Source of the DNA: Lysobacter soli
GTDB taxonomy: Bacteria > Pseudomonadota > Gammaproteobacteria > Xanthomonadales > Xanthomonadaceae
Direction of reading: 5' to 3'
Length of the DNA stretch: 64,000 nucleotides
NCBI RefSeq assembly: GCF_003382285.1
Contig: NZ_QTJR01000001.1
Span: forward strand, 124,001-188,000
Made by a program: the position numbers and the translations under genes. Positions 33,928 to 42,790 of the stretch are shown here, piece by piece. Numbering within the stretch: the first letter of the stretch is position 1; every line of letters begins with the position of its first letter. The notes beneath the pieces are model-generated. The model was given only the letters and a program-made list of their open reading frames with translations, was not told the DNA's origin and searched no databases.

Positions 33928-35238
33928 TCAGCGCCCGCGCAGTCGATTCACCTCCAGAAAAATCTCCCGCGCCAGCACACCCTGATCCGGCTGGTCGATG
34001 AAGAACCCCTGCGCGCCCAGTCCATAGAGTTGCAGCGCCTCGGCGACGACCGACTGCGGAACGCCGCCCGGCGTCTGCGCGAGGAAGGACTCCTCCGCAC
34101 GCAACGTGTACGGATGCACCTGCAATCCCGCCTTCAGCGCCCACGCCAGCATCGGATGCACGACGCCGGTGTTCTGCGCGGCGAGTTCCGCCTTGCCATC
34201 GCCGTTTGCATCGACCGGCGCGGGCAGCGTCGTGCGCGGCAGCAGGCTGCCCTTCCACGGACCAACGCCGCTCGCGTAGTTCGCGCGCATCCACGTCAAC
34301 GCCGCCTCGCTCGCGAACGCGCCGTACCGCGTGTTCGCGTCGATGCCGCCCGCCGCCTGCACGAGGCCGCCGTAGATCGACGCCAGGTTCGCACCGTGCG
34401 CCAGGTTGTACGTGAGGTCGTAAGGCGTGGCGCTGTGGAAGTCGTCGTAGAGCTGCACCAGCGGCAGGTCGATGCCGGCAGCCGGCATCAGCGATTTCTT
34501 CAGCTCGATCAGGTTTTCGAACTCGAAGCTCTGCACGTAGATGCGGCGCGAATCGGTGAACCCCTCGGCGACCAGCGTTTCGACCAGCTTCGCGCCGAGC
34601 GAGGTGTGGATCGGCGTGCCATCCAGACGGCGGCCTTCCCGCGCGAAGTACGTCGGGTGCTTGGTTTCCGGATAGATGCCGATGCGGCGGCCGTTTCGGC
34701 TCTCGCGCTTCACCAGCGCGATGACCTCCGCCAGCGTCGGGATCGGATACAGCCCGTCGAAGCGCGTGTTATTCGGGCGAATCGCCGGAATGCGCTCCTT
34801 CGCGCGAAGCGTCTTCAGCTCGGCGAGGGTGAAGTCCTCGGTGAACCAGCCGGTCATCGCCACGCCGTCGATCGTCTTGGTCGTGCGGCGGTTGGCGAAT
34901 TCCGGATGCGAGGCGACGTCGGTGGTGCCGGAAATCTCGTTTTCGTGCCGCGCCACCAGCACGCCATCCTTCGTCGCGACCAGGTCGGGCTCGATGAAAT
35001 CCGCGCCCTGGCGGATCGCGAGGCGATAGGACTCCAGCGTGTGCTCCGGCCGATAGCCGCTGGCGCCGCGGTGGCCGATGACGATCAGGCCCATGCGGCC
35101 GGGCGGATCGGACGGACGTTGGCGATCGGACGAAGCGCTCATCGCCGCATCATCGGCGAAAGCGGCGGGCGTGGCGATGCCGAGAGCCAGCAGCGTGGCC
35201 GCGGCAAATCGGAACATCCGGTGGGTGAACACGTGCAT
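33928..35238 (-). CDS. glpQ: Periplasmic glycerophosphodiester phosphodiesterase
   Basis: This enzyme hydrolyses glycerophosphodiesters to glycerol-3-phosphate and an alcohol. A signal peptide (MFRFAAATLLALGIATPAAFA) sends it to the periplasm. The catalytic signature is IGHRGASGYRPEHTLESYRL, with the metal-binding FIEPDLVATKDGVLVARHEN. YPETKHP and VQSFEFENL are further conserved strands. It is 436 residues, longer than E. coli GlpQ (358). An extra segment near DANGDGKAEL looks like a single calcium-binding EF-hand-like loop. ATG 35238 has AAGGAG upstream. Confidence 0.92.
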   Translation of the reverse strand: MHVFTHRMFRFAAATLLALGIATPAAFADDAAMSASSDRQRPSDPPGRMGLIVIGHRGASGYRPEHTLESYRLAIRQGADFIEPDLVATKDGVLVARHENEISGTTDVASHPEFANRRTTKTIDGVAMTGWFTEDFTLAELKTLRAKERIPAIRPNNTRFDGLYPIPTLAEVIALVKRESRNGRRIGIYPETKHPTYFAREGRRLDGTPIHTSLGAKLVETLVAEGFTDSRRIYVQSFEFENLIELKKSLMPAAGIDLPLVQLYDDFHSATPYDLTYNLAHGANLASIYGGLVQAAGGIDANTRYGAFASEAALTWMRANYASGVGPWKGSLLPRTTLPAPVDANGDGKAELAAQNTGVVHPMLAWALKAGLQVHPYTLRAEESFLAQTPGGVPQSVVAEALQLYGLGAQGFFIDQPDQGVLAREIFLEVNRLRGR

Positions 35239-35334
35239 GGGCTCGCTCCTTGCGGACAGGGGACGCCGGCTCCCCCGTGCAACCGGCCGCGCCATCCTCG
35301 CGGTCGAAGGTTGCGGTGCGTTGACCGTCCCGCG

Positions 35335-36216
35335 TCAGCCGCCCAGGCGATGCATCAGGCCGCGCGCGTCGAAGGGCGCGTGCACCTTCGCGTCGTTGTC
35401 GAAGTAGCAGTAGACATCGCGCGGGCGGCGCTCGGGCCGCGAGCGTTCGATGCGCGGCACGTCGTTCGGCACGCCGCCGGAACGCCACGCGCGGATGCGC
35501 CGCGCCCAGTCGTCGAGCGCCTTCTCGCCGTAGCCGCTGGCGTAGAGTTCCTCGTCGCCGTGCAGGCGAATGTAGACGAAATCGGCGGTGACATCGCCGA
35601 CGAACGGGAACTTGCGCGCGGTGTCGGCCACCACCAGCGCGACGTTGAACTCGCGCAGCAGCGCAGTGAATTCGGGCACGAGGAAGCTCTCGTGCCGCAC
35701 TTCCAGCGCGTGGCGCAGCGGATAGTCGCCCGATGCGCTCAGCACGCTGCGTCCTTTCATCAACGACACTTCGCGTCGACGCGCGAACTTCGCTGCTTCC
35801 GTCGTGTTCGTCGGCAGCTTCTGGAAGAAGGCACGCAGCCGCTCCGCATCGAAGTGGAAGTTCGGCGGCAGCTGCCAGAGGAACGGCCCGAGCTTGGGGC
35901 CCAGCGCGAGCACGCCCTGCGCGAAGAACGACGCCAGCGGCGTCTCGAAGTCCTTCAGGCGCTTCATGTGCGTGAGGAAGCGGCTTCCCTTCACGGCGAA
36001 GACGAACTCCTCCGGCGTTTCGTCGCGCCACAGGCGGAAGCTCTCGGGCCGCTGCAGCGAATAGAACGTGCCGTTGACCTCGATGCTGTGGAAGCAGTGC
36101 GCGGCGTATTCGAGCTCGCGTCGCTGCGCCAGGCCCGGCGGATAGAACACGCCGCGCCACGGCGCGTAACGCCAGCCGGAAATGCCGATACGCACCCTGC
36201 CCTGCTTCACCGTCAT
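35335..36216 (-). CDS. DUF72 (YecE-like) protein
   Basis: This 293-residue TIM-barrel-like DUF72 protein starts VRIGISGWRYAPWRGVFYPP and contains FHSIEVNGTFYSLQRPESF, FVFAVKGSRFLTHMKRLKDF, GPFLWQLPPNFHFDAERL, ALEVRHESFLVPEF and VYIRLHGDEELYASGYGEKA. The family is widespread, and its catalytic role is unproven. The ATG overlaps the stop of the UdgX gene (ATGA), so the two are translationally coupled. That coupling suggests a link to DNA metabolism, though this is inference. Confidence 0.88.
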   Translation of the reverse strand: MTVKQGRVRIGISGWRYAPWRGVFYPPGLAQRRELEYAAHCFHSIEVNGTFYSLQRPESFRLWRDETPEEFVFAVKGSRFLTHMKRLKDFETPLASFFAQGVLALGPKLGPFLWQLPPNFHFDAERLRAFFQKLPTNTTEAAKFARRREVSLMKGRSVLSASGDYPLRHALEVRHESFLVPEFTALLREFNVALVVADTARKFPFVGDVTADFVYIRLHGDEELYASGYGEKALDDWARRIRAWRSGGVPNDVPRIERSRPERRPRDVYCYFDNDAKVHAPFDARGLMHRLGG

Positions 36217-36980
36217 GTCCTGCCCCTCGCGCGCTTGAGAAGCGACAGGTCCGCGACGAACTGCGCGTAGGCCGCGTGGCGCTCCTCGTCGCCGCGCTGC
36301 CGCAGCACGAACGACGGATGCACCGTCGCCAGCACGCGCGTTCCATCCGCAAGCGCCTGCCACCTGCCGCGCTCCGCCATCAGCCGGAACTTGCTTCCCA
36401 GCACCGAGCGCGCCGCGATCGCGCCAAGGCACACGATCACGTCCGGCTTCACCGCGGCGAGTTCGCGTTCCAGCCAGATGCGACAGGCCGCGCGTTCGGA
36501 GCCGTTGGGACTACGGTGCAGGCGCACCTTGCCGCGCACTTCGTACTTGAAGTGCTTCACCGCATTGGTGACGTAGAACCTGGCGCGATCCAGCCCGAGT
36601 TCGGCGAGCGCGCGATCGAACAGCTTGCCGGCAGGGCCGACGAAGGGATGCCCGCTCAGGTCTTCGGCGTCGCCGGGCTGTTCGCCTATGACGAGCACGC
36701 GCGCATCGTCGGGCCCTTCGCCAAATACCGTCTGCGTCGCGGGCTTCCACAGCGGGCACCGTTTGCAGCCCATCGCGGCCTCGCGCATCGCGGCGAGGCC
36801 GTCGTCGACGGGCTCCGGCGCTTCACCGTCCCGCACGGCCGCGCGTTTGCGGACGCGCTTGGCAGGCGCTTTCGAAGGCAGGCGTTTCGACGGCGACTTG
36901 CGCGTGGCCAATGTACGACGTGTCCGTGGCAGATACGGACGCATCTTCGAATCGGGCCGGTCAAGGCGGCCTGAAGACAT
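36213..36980 (-). CDS. udgX: UdgX-type uracil-DNA-binding/glycosylase with basic N-terminal tail
   Basis: UdgX is a family-4-like uracil-DNA glycosylase that becomes covalently fixed to the abasic site through a His in an arginine-rich loop. The UdgX marks are GEQPG (residues 99-103), PFVGPAGKLFDRAL, TNAVKHFKYEVRGK, and the loop KVRLHRSP with the expected cross-linking His at 155. Four Cys (72, 75, 166, 184) fit the iron-sulfur cluster. The first 55 residues are very basic (RTRRTLATRKSPSKRLPSKA) and are not part of the usual enzyme of about 200 residues. The start could be Met1 or Met13. It sits between lhr and the DUF72 gene. Confidence 0.9.
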   Translation of the reverse strand: MSSGRLDRPDSKMRPYLPRTRRTLATRKSPSKRLPSKAPAKRVRKRAAVRDGEAPEPVDDGLAAMREAAMGCKRCPLWKPATQTVFGEGPDDARVLVIGEQPGDAEDLSGHPFVGPAGKLFDRALAELGLDRARFYVTNAVKHFKYEVRGKVRLHRSPNGSERAACRIWLERELAAVKPDVIVCLGAIAARSVLGSKFRLMAERGRWQALADGTRVLATVHPSFVLRQRGDEERHAAYAQFVADLSLLKRARGRT

Positions 36981-37019
36981 GAACGGCGAGACGACGCCGC
37001 CGCGATCAAAGCCGGCGCA

Positions 37020-40000
37020 TCAATGCGTCGTGCGAACCACCGGCGCCAGCGACGGCAGCGAGATCGGCGCGGTGAAGCCCGCGATCGAGCGCTCCGGCTC
37101 GCGCAGCAGCATGCGGCGCACCTTCGCTTCCTCGTCGTGCGGCAGTTCGGCCAGTAGGTTCACTTCGCCCGAGACGAGCGTTCCCAGCGGTACGCCATCG
37201 CGATAGAGCACGCGCGACCCGGCCAGGCGCGGCACCTTTTCGCCGCTGATGATCGTGCCGACGAGGTTCAACGGATCGACTGCCGACACGCACACCATCG
37301 CGCCGTCCTGCGGGCGCTGGCGGATCTGGCGCATCAGGCCGATCGCCTCGGGCAGCGCGAACTGCTCGCCCGACAGGCCGGAGATAAAGCGGCCGCCGCG
37401 GATCTCGCCGCGCGCTTCCAGTCGATGGTAGACACGCACCAGTTCGCGCCACGGCGGCAGCCATTGCGCCTCGCGTTCGAGCAGGCGCCAACACACCACG
37501 CCGTAGCGGCGCAACAACGTGCGCGCGACGTGTTCGACGTCTTCGGCCGTATGCGCCTGCGGCGTCGACGCGCGACGGATCAATGCCCATCGGCCGGCGT
37601 CCTCGATACCGAACAGCGCGGCACGACGGCGACGCCCGTGATTCGACGCGCTCGGCCGCTTCGATGCAGGCACGAGCAGCGCACGCAGGCCCGCGTAGCT
37701 GTCGCAGTGCACGCGGCCGCGCGCGACGAGTTCGGCCAGCGCGTCTTCCAGTTCCGTGCGCAGCAGATGCGCGCCACCGACGAGTTCGTCGAAGAACGAT
37801 GCGCCGTGTTCGCCGAGGTAATCGACGACCTTCTGCGCGCGGGAGGACAACGCTTCGTCCGCGGCCGGCGGCGGCGCCAGTCGTGTCCACACGGCGGCAT
37901 CGCGACGCGGCAACAGCACGACCGGCGTCGCGCGGACCGGCGTGCTGCCCTTCGCCGCGCCGGCGTCGGTGGCACCCGCGCGCAAACGCGTCCACAACGT
38001 GCGGCCGGCGGTGCACAGGTCGTCCAGCCAGGAGATCGAATAGTCGTTGATGCGCGCCGGCAGCAGCTCGGATTCCCACGCGGCCGCGGGCGCTTCGAAA
38101 CCCTCCAGCTGCGAGACGATACCGGCCAGCGCTTCGGGGCCGTTGACGCGCGCACTCGGCGCGACGCGTTGCCAGTCGAACAGGAAGCGCATGAAATCGC
38201 GCGGCGCGACGGGCTCGATTTCGCGACGAAGCCGCTTGAGCGTATAGCGGTGGACGCGCGCGAGCAGATGCCTTTCGCACCACTCGTCCACGCCGATGCC
38301 GGGCGTGAAGCGCCCCTGCATCACGTAGCCCTCGTTCTGCAGACGCAGCAACGCCAGTTCGGTGTCGGACTTCGACAACGACAGATCGTCGGCGATCACC
38401 TGCGACGGCGTCGGCCCCAGTCCGGTCAGGCGCGAACGCAGCAGCTCGACCAGCGCGTCCTCGCGATCCCACGGCTGCGCGGCGTACTCCGCCGGCGCTT
38501 CGATCGGCGGATGCATCGCGACGTCGGCGAACACCGCCTGCAGCTGCGGCAGGCGTTCGGCGGCGACCCACAGGCCGTTGCCGTCGCTGCCGCGCTGACT
38601 CACGGGTTTGTCGAGCGCGGGCGGCGCCAGCTTCGTCGCGCGATGCGCCTTGACCAGGCGTTGCAGCCAGTCGGCCCAGCCGTTCTCGCGCACCTCGCGT
38701 TCGGTGACGACGCCCAGGCCCATCAGCGCCTCGTGCATCTCGTCGGCGTTGCGCACTTGCGGCCAGCATTCCTCGCGCACGGCGTCGATGGCGTCCGCAT
38801 CGAGACGGCCGAGGTCGTCGGCACTGCCGGCATCGGTGTAGCGGCGCGTCTGCACGGCCTGCGTGCGGCGCTCTTCCAGTGGCGCGTCGTCGAGGAACGC
38901 GTACGGACGCGCGTTGAGGATCTCCGCGGCGAACGGCGACGGTGCGCTGAGATCGCGCGCGACGATCTGGACTTCGCCCGATTCCATCGCACGCAGCACG
39001 TCGAGCCAGCCGTCGATGTCCATCGCCTCGTGAAGGCAGTCGTGCAGGGTCTGCGCGACGAGCGGATGGTCGGGCACTTCGCGCTCGCCGACGAGGTTTT
39101 CCGCGCACGCGACCTGGTCGGGGAACACGGTCGCGAGCAGGTCCTCGGACTTCATGCGCTGCAGTTGCGGCGGCACCTTCTTGCCGCCGACGAAGCGCGG
39201 CAGCGCGAGCGCCGTCGTCGCGACCCAACGCCAGCGCACGCCGAACAGCGGTGCGTCGAGCAACGCCTGGATCAGCACGTGCTCGGCCGACGCCGAATGC
39301 AGGTAACTCGCCACTTCGATCAGCGGAAAGCTGTGGCTGGTGGACAGCGACAGGATGATCGCGTCCTCGGTCGCCGCCGCCTGCAGTTCGAAATTGAACT
39401 TGCGGCAGAACCGCTTGCGCAGCGCCAGGCCCCACGCACGGTTGATGCGGCTGCCGTAGGGCGTGTGGATGATGAGCTGCGTGCCGCCGGATTCGTCGAA
39501 GAAGCGCTCCAGAACCAGCGTGTTCTGTGTCGGCATCGCGCCCAGCGTGGCGGCCGTGCTGCCGAGGTATTCGATGATCTGGCGCGCGGCTTCGGGGGGA
39601 AGCTGAATGTCTTCGGTGAGGTGGGCGAAGGCGGCGGTGGATTCGATGTGGGCGGCGAGTTGCGCGTTCGATGAACCCACATCGACATCGGCCGCGTCAT
39701 TGCCTTGCTCGTCCCGACCCTCACCCCAACCCCTCTCCCGGGGGGAGAGGGGCTCAGTCACCGGCGTCAGGCGCGCGACGACTTCCTCGCGCAGACGCGA
39801 CACGGCCACGGAGAGTTCATCCGTACGCCCCGGCGCCTCGCCCAGCCAGAACGGAATGCTCGGCGGCTGGCCCTGCGCGTCCTCCACGCGGACCTTGCCC
39901 GGTTCGACGCGCAGGATGCGGTAACTCGCATTGCCCAGCTGGAAGATGTCGCCGGCCATGCTTTCGATGGCGAAGTCTTCGTTGACCGTGCCGATGAAGA

Positions 40001-41573
40001 CCGACTCCGGTTCCATGATCACCGAGTAGTCGCCGGTATCGGGAATCGTGCCGCCCGACATCAGCGCGGTGGTGCGCCCGCCCTTGCGGCCGCGCACGAC
40101 GCGGTTCACCGCATCGCGATGCAGGTAGCCGGCGCGGATGCCGCGACGCGTGGTGAAGCCGTCGGCGAGCATGCGCACGATCGCGTTGAAATCCTCGCGC
40201 TTGAGCTGCGCGTACGGCCACGCGCGACGCACCCAGTCGAACAGCGCGTCCTCGCTCCATTCCTGGCAAGCCGCTTCGGCGACAATCTGCTGCGCCAGCA
40301 CGTCCAGCGGCGCCTCGGGCATGATCAACGCGTCGAGTTCGCCGCGCCGCACGCCGTCGAGCAGCGCCGCGCATTCGACCAGCTCGTCGCGCGTCTGCGG
40401 GAACAGCCGTCCCTTCGGCGTGCCGCCCACGTAGTGGCCGGAGCGACCCACGCGCTGCAGGAACGCGGCGATTGAACGCGGCGAACCGAGCTGGCAGACC
40501 AGGTCCACGTCGCCGATGTCGATGCCCAGTTCCAGCGATGCCGTCGCCACCAGCACGCGCAGTTCGCCGCGCTTGAGGCGTTGTTCGGCGTCCAGGCGCA
40601 GTTCCTTCGACAGCGACCCGTGGTGCGCGGCCACCGCGTCCTTGCCGAGCTTTTCGCCCAGATGGTGCGCGGCGCGCTCGGCCATGCGGCGCGTGTTGAC
40701 GAAGACGAGCGTCGTGCGGTGCTGTTCGACCAGTTCGCACACGCGCGTATAGACCTGCTCCCACTGGTCGGACGACATCACCGCGCTGAGCGGCGTCGGC
40801 GGCAGTTCGAGCGACAGGTCGCGCTGGCGCGTATAGCCGATGTCGACGATCTCGCAGTCCGGCGTGCCGTCGGGCGCGACGTTGGCCGAGCCGACGAGGA
40901 AACGCGCGACTTCCTCGATCGGCTTCTGCGTGGCCGACAGCCCGACACGCGTGAGGCGATGGCCGCACAGCGCTTCCATCCGCTCCAGCGAGAGCGCGAG
41001 ATGGCTGCCGCGCTTGCTCGCAGCCACGGCGTGGATTTCATCGACGATCACCGAACGCACCGTCGACAACATCGCGCGGCCGGATTCGGAGCCGAGCAGC
41101 ACGTACAGCGATTCGGGCGTGGTGACGAGGATGTGCGGCGGCTTGCGACGGTTCGCCGCGCGCTCGGCCTGTGGGGTGTCGCCGGTGCGCACGGCGGTGC
41201 GGATCTCGACGTCGGGCAGGCCCATCGCCGCCAGCTCCTCGCGGATGCCGGCGAGCGGTGCCTCGAGGTTGATGCGGATGTCGTTGGACAGCGCCTTCAG
41301 TGGCGAGATGTAGACGACGAAGGTCTCGTCGGGCAGCGCGGCCGCCTCGTCGAAGAGGGTTCCGTTGTTCGCATGCTCCAGCCCACGGCGGACCAGCATG
41401 TCGATGGCGGTCATGAACGCCGTCAGCGTCTTGCCCGAACCCGTGGGCGCGGCGACGAGGGTATCGCGGCCGCTGCGGATCGCCGGCCACGCCTGCATCT
41501 GGGCCGGGGTGGGCGCGGGGAAGGCCTTGGCGAACCAGGCGGCGACGGCGGGATGGAAGGCGCTCAAGGGCAT
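37020..41573 (-). CDS. lhr: Lhr-type large ATP-dependent helicase
   Basis: This 1517-residue superfamily-2 DNA helicase has full-length Lhr size (E. coli 1538). The core has the Q-motif [12 protein letters not shown], Walker [55 protein letters not shown], then [36 protein letters not shown] and [12 protein letters not shown], followed by winged-helix and WH/beta-barrel parts. The C-terminal half (about 900-1517) corresponds to the Lhr extension, for which uracil-DNA glycosylase activity has been reported in E. coli. Residues about 607-619 ([13 protein letters not shown]) are encoded by an inserted palindromic repeat. It heads the run with udgX, 39 bp apart. Confidence 0.93.
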   Translation of the reverse strand: MPLSAFHPAVAAWFAKAFPAPTPAQMQAWPAIRSGRDTLVAAPTGSGKTLTAFMTAIDMLVRRGLEHANNGTLFDEAAALPDETFVVYISPLKALSNDIRINLEAPLAGIREELAAMGLPDVEIRTAVRTGDTPQAERAANRRKPPHILVTTPESLYVLLGSESGRAMLSTVRSVIVDEIHAVAASKRGSHLALSLERMEALCGHRLTRVGLSATQKPIEEVARFLVGSANVAPDGTPDCEIVDIGYTRQRDLSLELPPTPLSAVMSSDQWEQVYTRVCELVEQHRTTLVFVNTRRMAERAAHHLGEKLGKDAVAAHHGSLSKELRLDAEQRLKRGELRVLVATASLELGIDIGDVDLVCQLGSPRSIAAFLQRVGRSGHYVGGTPKGRLFPQTRDELVECAALLDGVRRGELDALIMPEAPLDVLAQQIVAEAACQEWSEDALFDWVRRAWPYAQLKREDFNAIVRMLADGFTTRRGIRAGYLHRDAVNRVVRGRKGGRTTALMSGGTIPDTGDYSVIMEPESVFIGTVNEDFAIESMAGDIFQLGNASYRILRVEPGKVRVEDAQGQPPSIPFWLGEAPGRTDELSVAVSRLREEVVARLTPVTEPLSPRERGWGEGRDEQGNDAADVDVGSSNAQLAAHIESTAAFAHLTEDIQLPPEAARQIIEYLGSTAATLGAMPTQNTLVLERFFDESGGTQLIIHTPYGSRINRAWGLALRKRFCRKFNFELQAAATEDAIILSLSTSHSFPLIEVASYLHSASAEHVLIQALLDAPLFGVRWRWVATTALALPRFVGGKKVPPQLQRMKSEDLLATVFPDQVACAENLVGEREVPDHPLVAQTLHDCLHEAMDIDGWLDVLRAMESGEVQIVARDLSAPSPFAAEILNARPYAFLDDAPLEERRTQAVQTRRYTDAGSADDLGRLDADAIDAVREECWPQVRNADEMHEALMGLGVVTEREVRENGWADWLQRLVKAHRATKLAPPALDKPVSQRGSDGNGLWVAAERLPQLQAVFADVAMHPPIEAPAEYAAQPWDREDALVELLRSRLTGLGPTPSQVIADDLSLSKSDTELALLRLQNEGYVMQGRFTPGIGVDEWCERHLLARVHRYTLKRLRREIEPVAPRDFMRFLFDWQRVAPSARVNGPEALAGIVSQLEGFEAPAAAWESELLPARINDYSISWLDDLCTAGRTLWTRLRAGATDAGAAKGSTPVRATPVVLLPRRDAAVWTRLAPPPAADEALSSRAQKVVDYLGEHGASFFDELVGGAHLLRTELEDALAELVARGRVHCDSYAGLRALLVPASKRPSASNHGRRRRAALFGIEDAGRWALIRRASTPQAHTAEDVEHVARTLLRRYGVVCWRLLEREAQWLPPWRELVRVYHRLEARGEIRGGRFISGLSGEQFALPEAIGLMRQIRQRPQDGAMVCVSAVDPLNLVGTIISGEKVPRLAGSRVLYRDGVPLGTLVSGEVNLLAELPHDEEAKVRRMLLREPERSIAGFTAPISLPSLAPVVRTTH
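39718..39752. repeat. GC-rich palindromic repeat, copy 4, inside lhr
   Basis: CCCTCACCCCAA and then CCCCTCTCCC/GGGAGAGGGG with a 3-nt loop form the same module as the intergenic copies. Here it is kept in frame within the helicase gene and translated as [12 protein letters not shown]. Confidence 0.85.
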
Positions 41574-41596
41574 GGGATCGATGGTGCGGGAGGCGT

Positions 41597-41689
41597 GTCT
41601 CAGGTTGTGAGACGACGATCGGCCAGACGTTCAGGTCGGCCGGGCTTGGGACGGCAGGACGGAGCGCGTTCAGGCTCGCGGGGCTTGGG
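41597..41689. promoter_or_regulatory. Inverted and direct repeats between lhr and the sirtuin gene
   Basis: GTCTCA-N5-TGAGAC (41597-41613) is a perfect inverted repeat 24 bp upstream of the lhr ATG. Two 22-bp direct repeats beginning GTTCAGG and ending GGGCTTGGG (41629-41650 and 41668-41689, 18 of 22 identical) lie in the rest of this divergent promoter region. A regulator is possible but none is identified. Confidence 0.4.
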
Positions 41690-41718
41690 CCTTCTCCCCT
41701 CGCCCATAAGATGGAGGC

Positions 41719-42555
41719 ATGTCCGCCCTGCCCAACCCCACCGACTCGCCGGCCGATGCGCTGCGCGAATGGCTCGCCCCGTTCCGGCGCGTCTTCGTGC
41801 TGACCGGCGCCGGCTGCAGCACGAACTCCGGCATCCCCGACTACCGCGATGCCGACGGCCAGTGGAAGCGAACCCCGCCCGTCACCTATCAGGCCTTCAC
41901 GGGCGATGCGCGCGTGAACGCCCGCTACTGGGCGCGGAGTTTCATCGGCTGGCCGCGCATCGACGACGCCAAGCCCAACGGCGTGCATCTCGCGCTGGCC
42001 GACTGGGAATCGCGCGGCGCCGTCTCGATGCTGCTGACGCAGAACGTCGATGGCCTGCACCAGCGCGCCGGCAGCCGCCACGTGATCGACCTGCACGGCC
42101 GGCTCGATGGCGTGGTTTGCCTGCAATGCCGGGCCGAATCGCCCCGCGCGGCGTTGCAGGCGCGGCTCGCCGAGGCGAATCCCGATTGGGCCCACCTCGA
42201 CGCGACCACCGCGCCGGACGGCGACGCGGACCTCGACGGCCACGATTTCACCCGCTTCACCGTGCCGGTCTGCGAAGCCTGCGGCGGGATGCTCAAACCC
42301 GACGTGGTGTTCTTCGGCGAGAACGTGCCGAAGGATCGCGCGGTGCGCGCCGGCGAGGCGCTTAAGGCGTCCGACGCGATGCTCGTGGTCGGTTCGTCGC
42401 TGATGGTGTATTCGGGCTTCCGCTTCGCGCGGATGGCGCACGAGACCGGCATTCCGCTGGCGATCCTCAACCGCGGGCGCACGCGCGCGGACGAGCTGGC
42501 GGCGTTGAAGATCGAAGAGGAAGCCGGGGCGGTGCTTTCGGCGGCGCTGGGATAG
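41719..42555 (+). CDS. NAD-dependent protein deacylase (sirtuin)
   Basis: This sirtuin removes acyl groups from protein lysines using NAD. The 278 residues carry GAGCSTNSGIPDYRD at about 30-44, the catalytic TQNVDGLHQRAGSRHVIDLH with active-site His, the zinc Cys pairs CLQC and CEAC, then MLKPDVVFFGENVPKDR and VVGSSLMVYSGFRFA. The sequence resembles class II (SIRT4-like) members, which often have lipoamidase or other deacylase activity. GGAGG precedes the ATG. It is divergent from lhr. Confidence 0.92.
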   Translation: MSALPNPTDSPADALREWLAPFRRVFVLTGAGCSTNSGIPDYRDADGQWKRTPPVTYQAFTGDARVNARYWARSFIGWPRIDDAKPNGVHLALADWESRGAVSMLLTQNVDGLHQRAGSRHVIDLHGRLDGVVCLQCRAESPRAALQARLAEANPDWAHLDATTAPDGDADLDGHDFTRFTVPVCEACGGMLKPDVVFFGENVPKDRAVRAGEALKASDAMLVVGSSLMVYSGFRFARMAHETGIPLAILNRGRTRADELAALKIEEEAGAVLSAALG

Positions 42556-42584
42556 TGGGGCGCCGTTCCGCGTTCCCGGTTTTT

Positions 42585-42690
42585 GCTGTCATTCCCGCGT
42601 AGGCGGGAATCCATCGTTCCGACATCCCACGCCTTACGGATGAGTTGATGCCGCTGACGGATGGATTCCCGCCTTCGCGGGAATGACAGC
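42585..42690. repeat. MITE-like dRS3-type element with 30-bp terminal inverted repeats
   Basis: The element of 106 bp starts GCTGTCATTCCCGCGTAGGC and ends GCCTTCGCGGGAATGACAGC. The outer 30 bp of each end are inverted copies with one mismatch. Each end contains ATTCCC-N8-GGGAAT. The interior (CGTTCCGACATCCCACGCC...) is shared with the copy at 16725. No ORF is inside. Confidence 0.88.
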
Positions 42691-42734
42691 TGAAAGGAGG
42701 CGCAATGACCGCTGAAGAAGAACGGCAATGACGC

Positions 42735-42766
42735 TGAAAAAGAAAAGGCGCCCTGCGGCGCCTTTT
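42735..42766 (-). terminator. Rho-independent terminator of the amino-acid permease gene
   Basis: On the minus strand, AAAAGGCGCC-GCAG-GGCGCCTTTT is followed by CTTTTTC, 24 bp after the permease stop. Confidence 0.87.
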
Positions 42767-42790
42767 CTTCGTCGACAGGAAGAAACGTCC

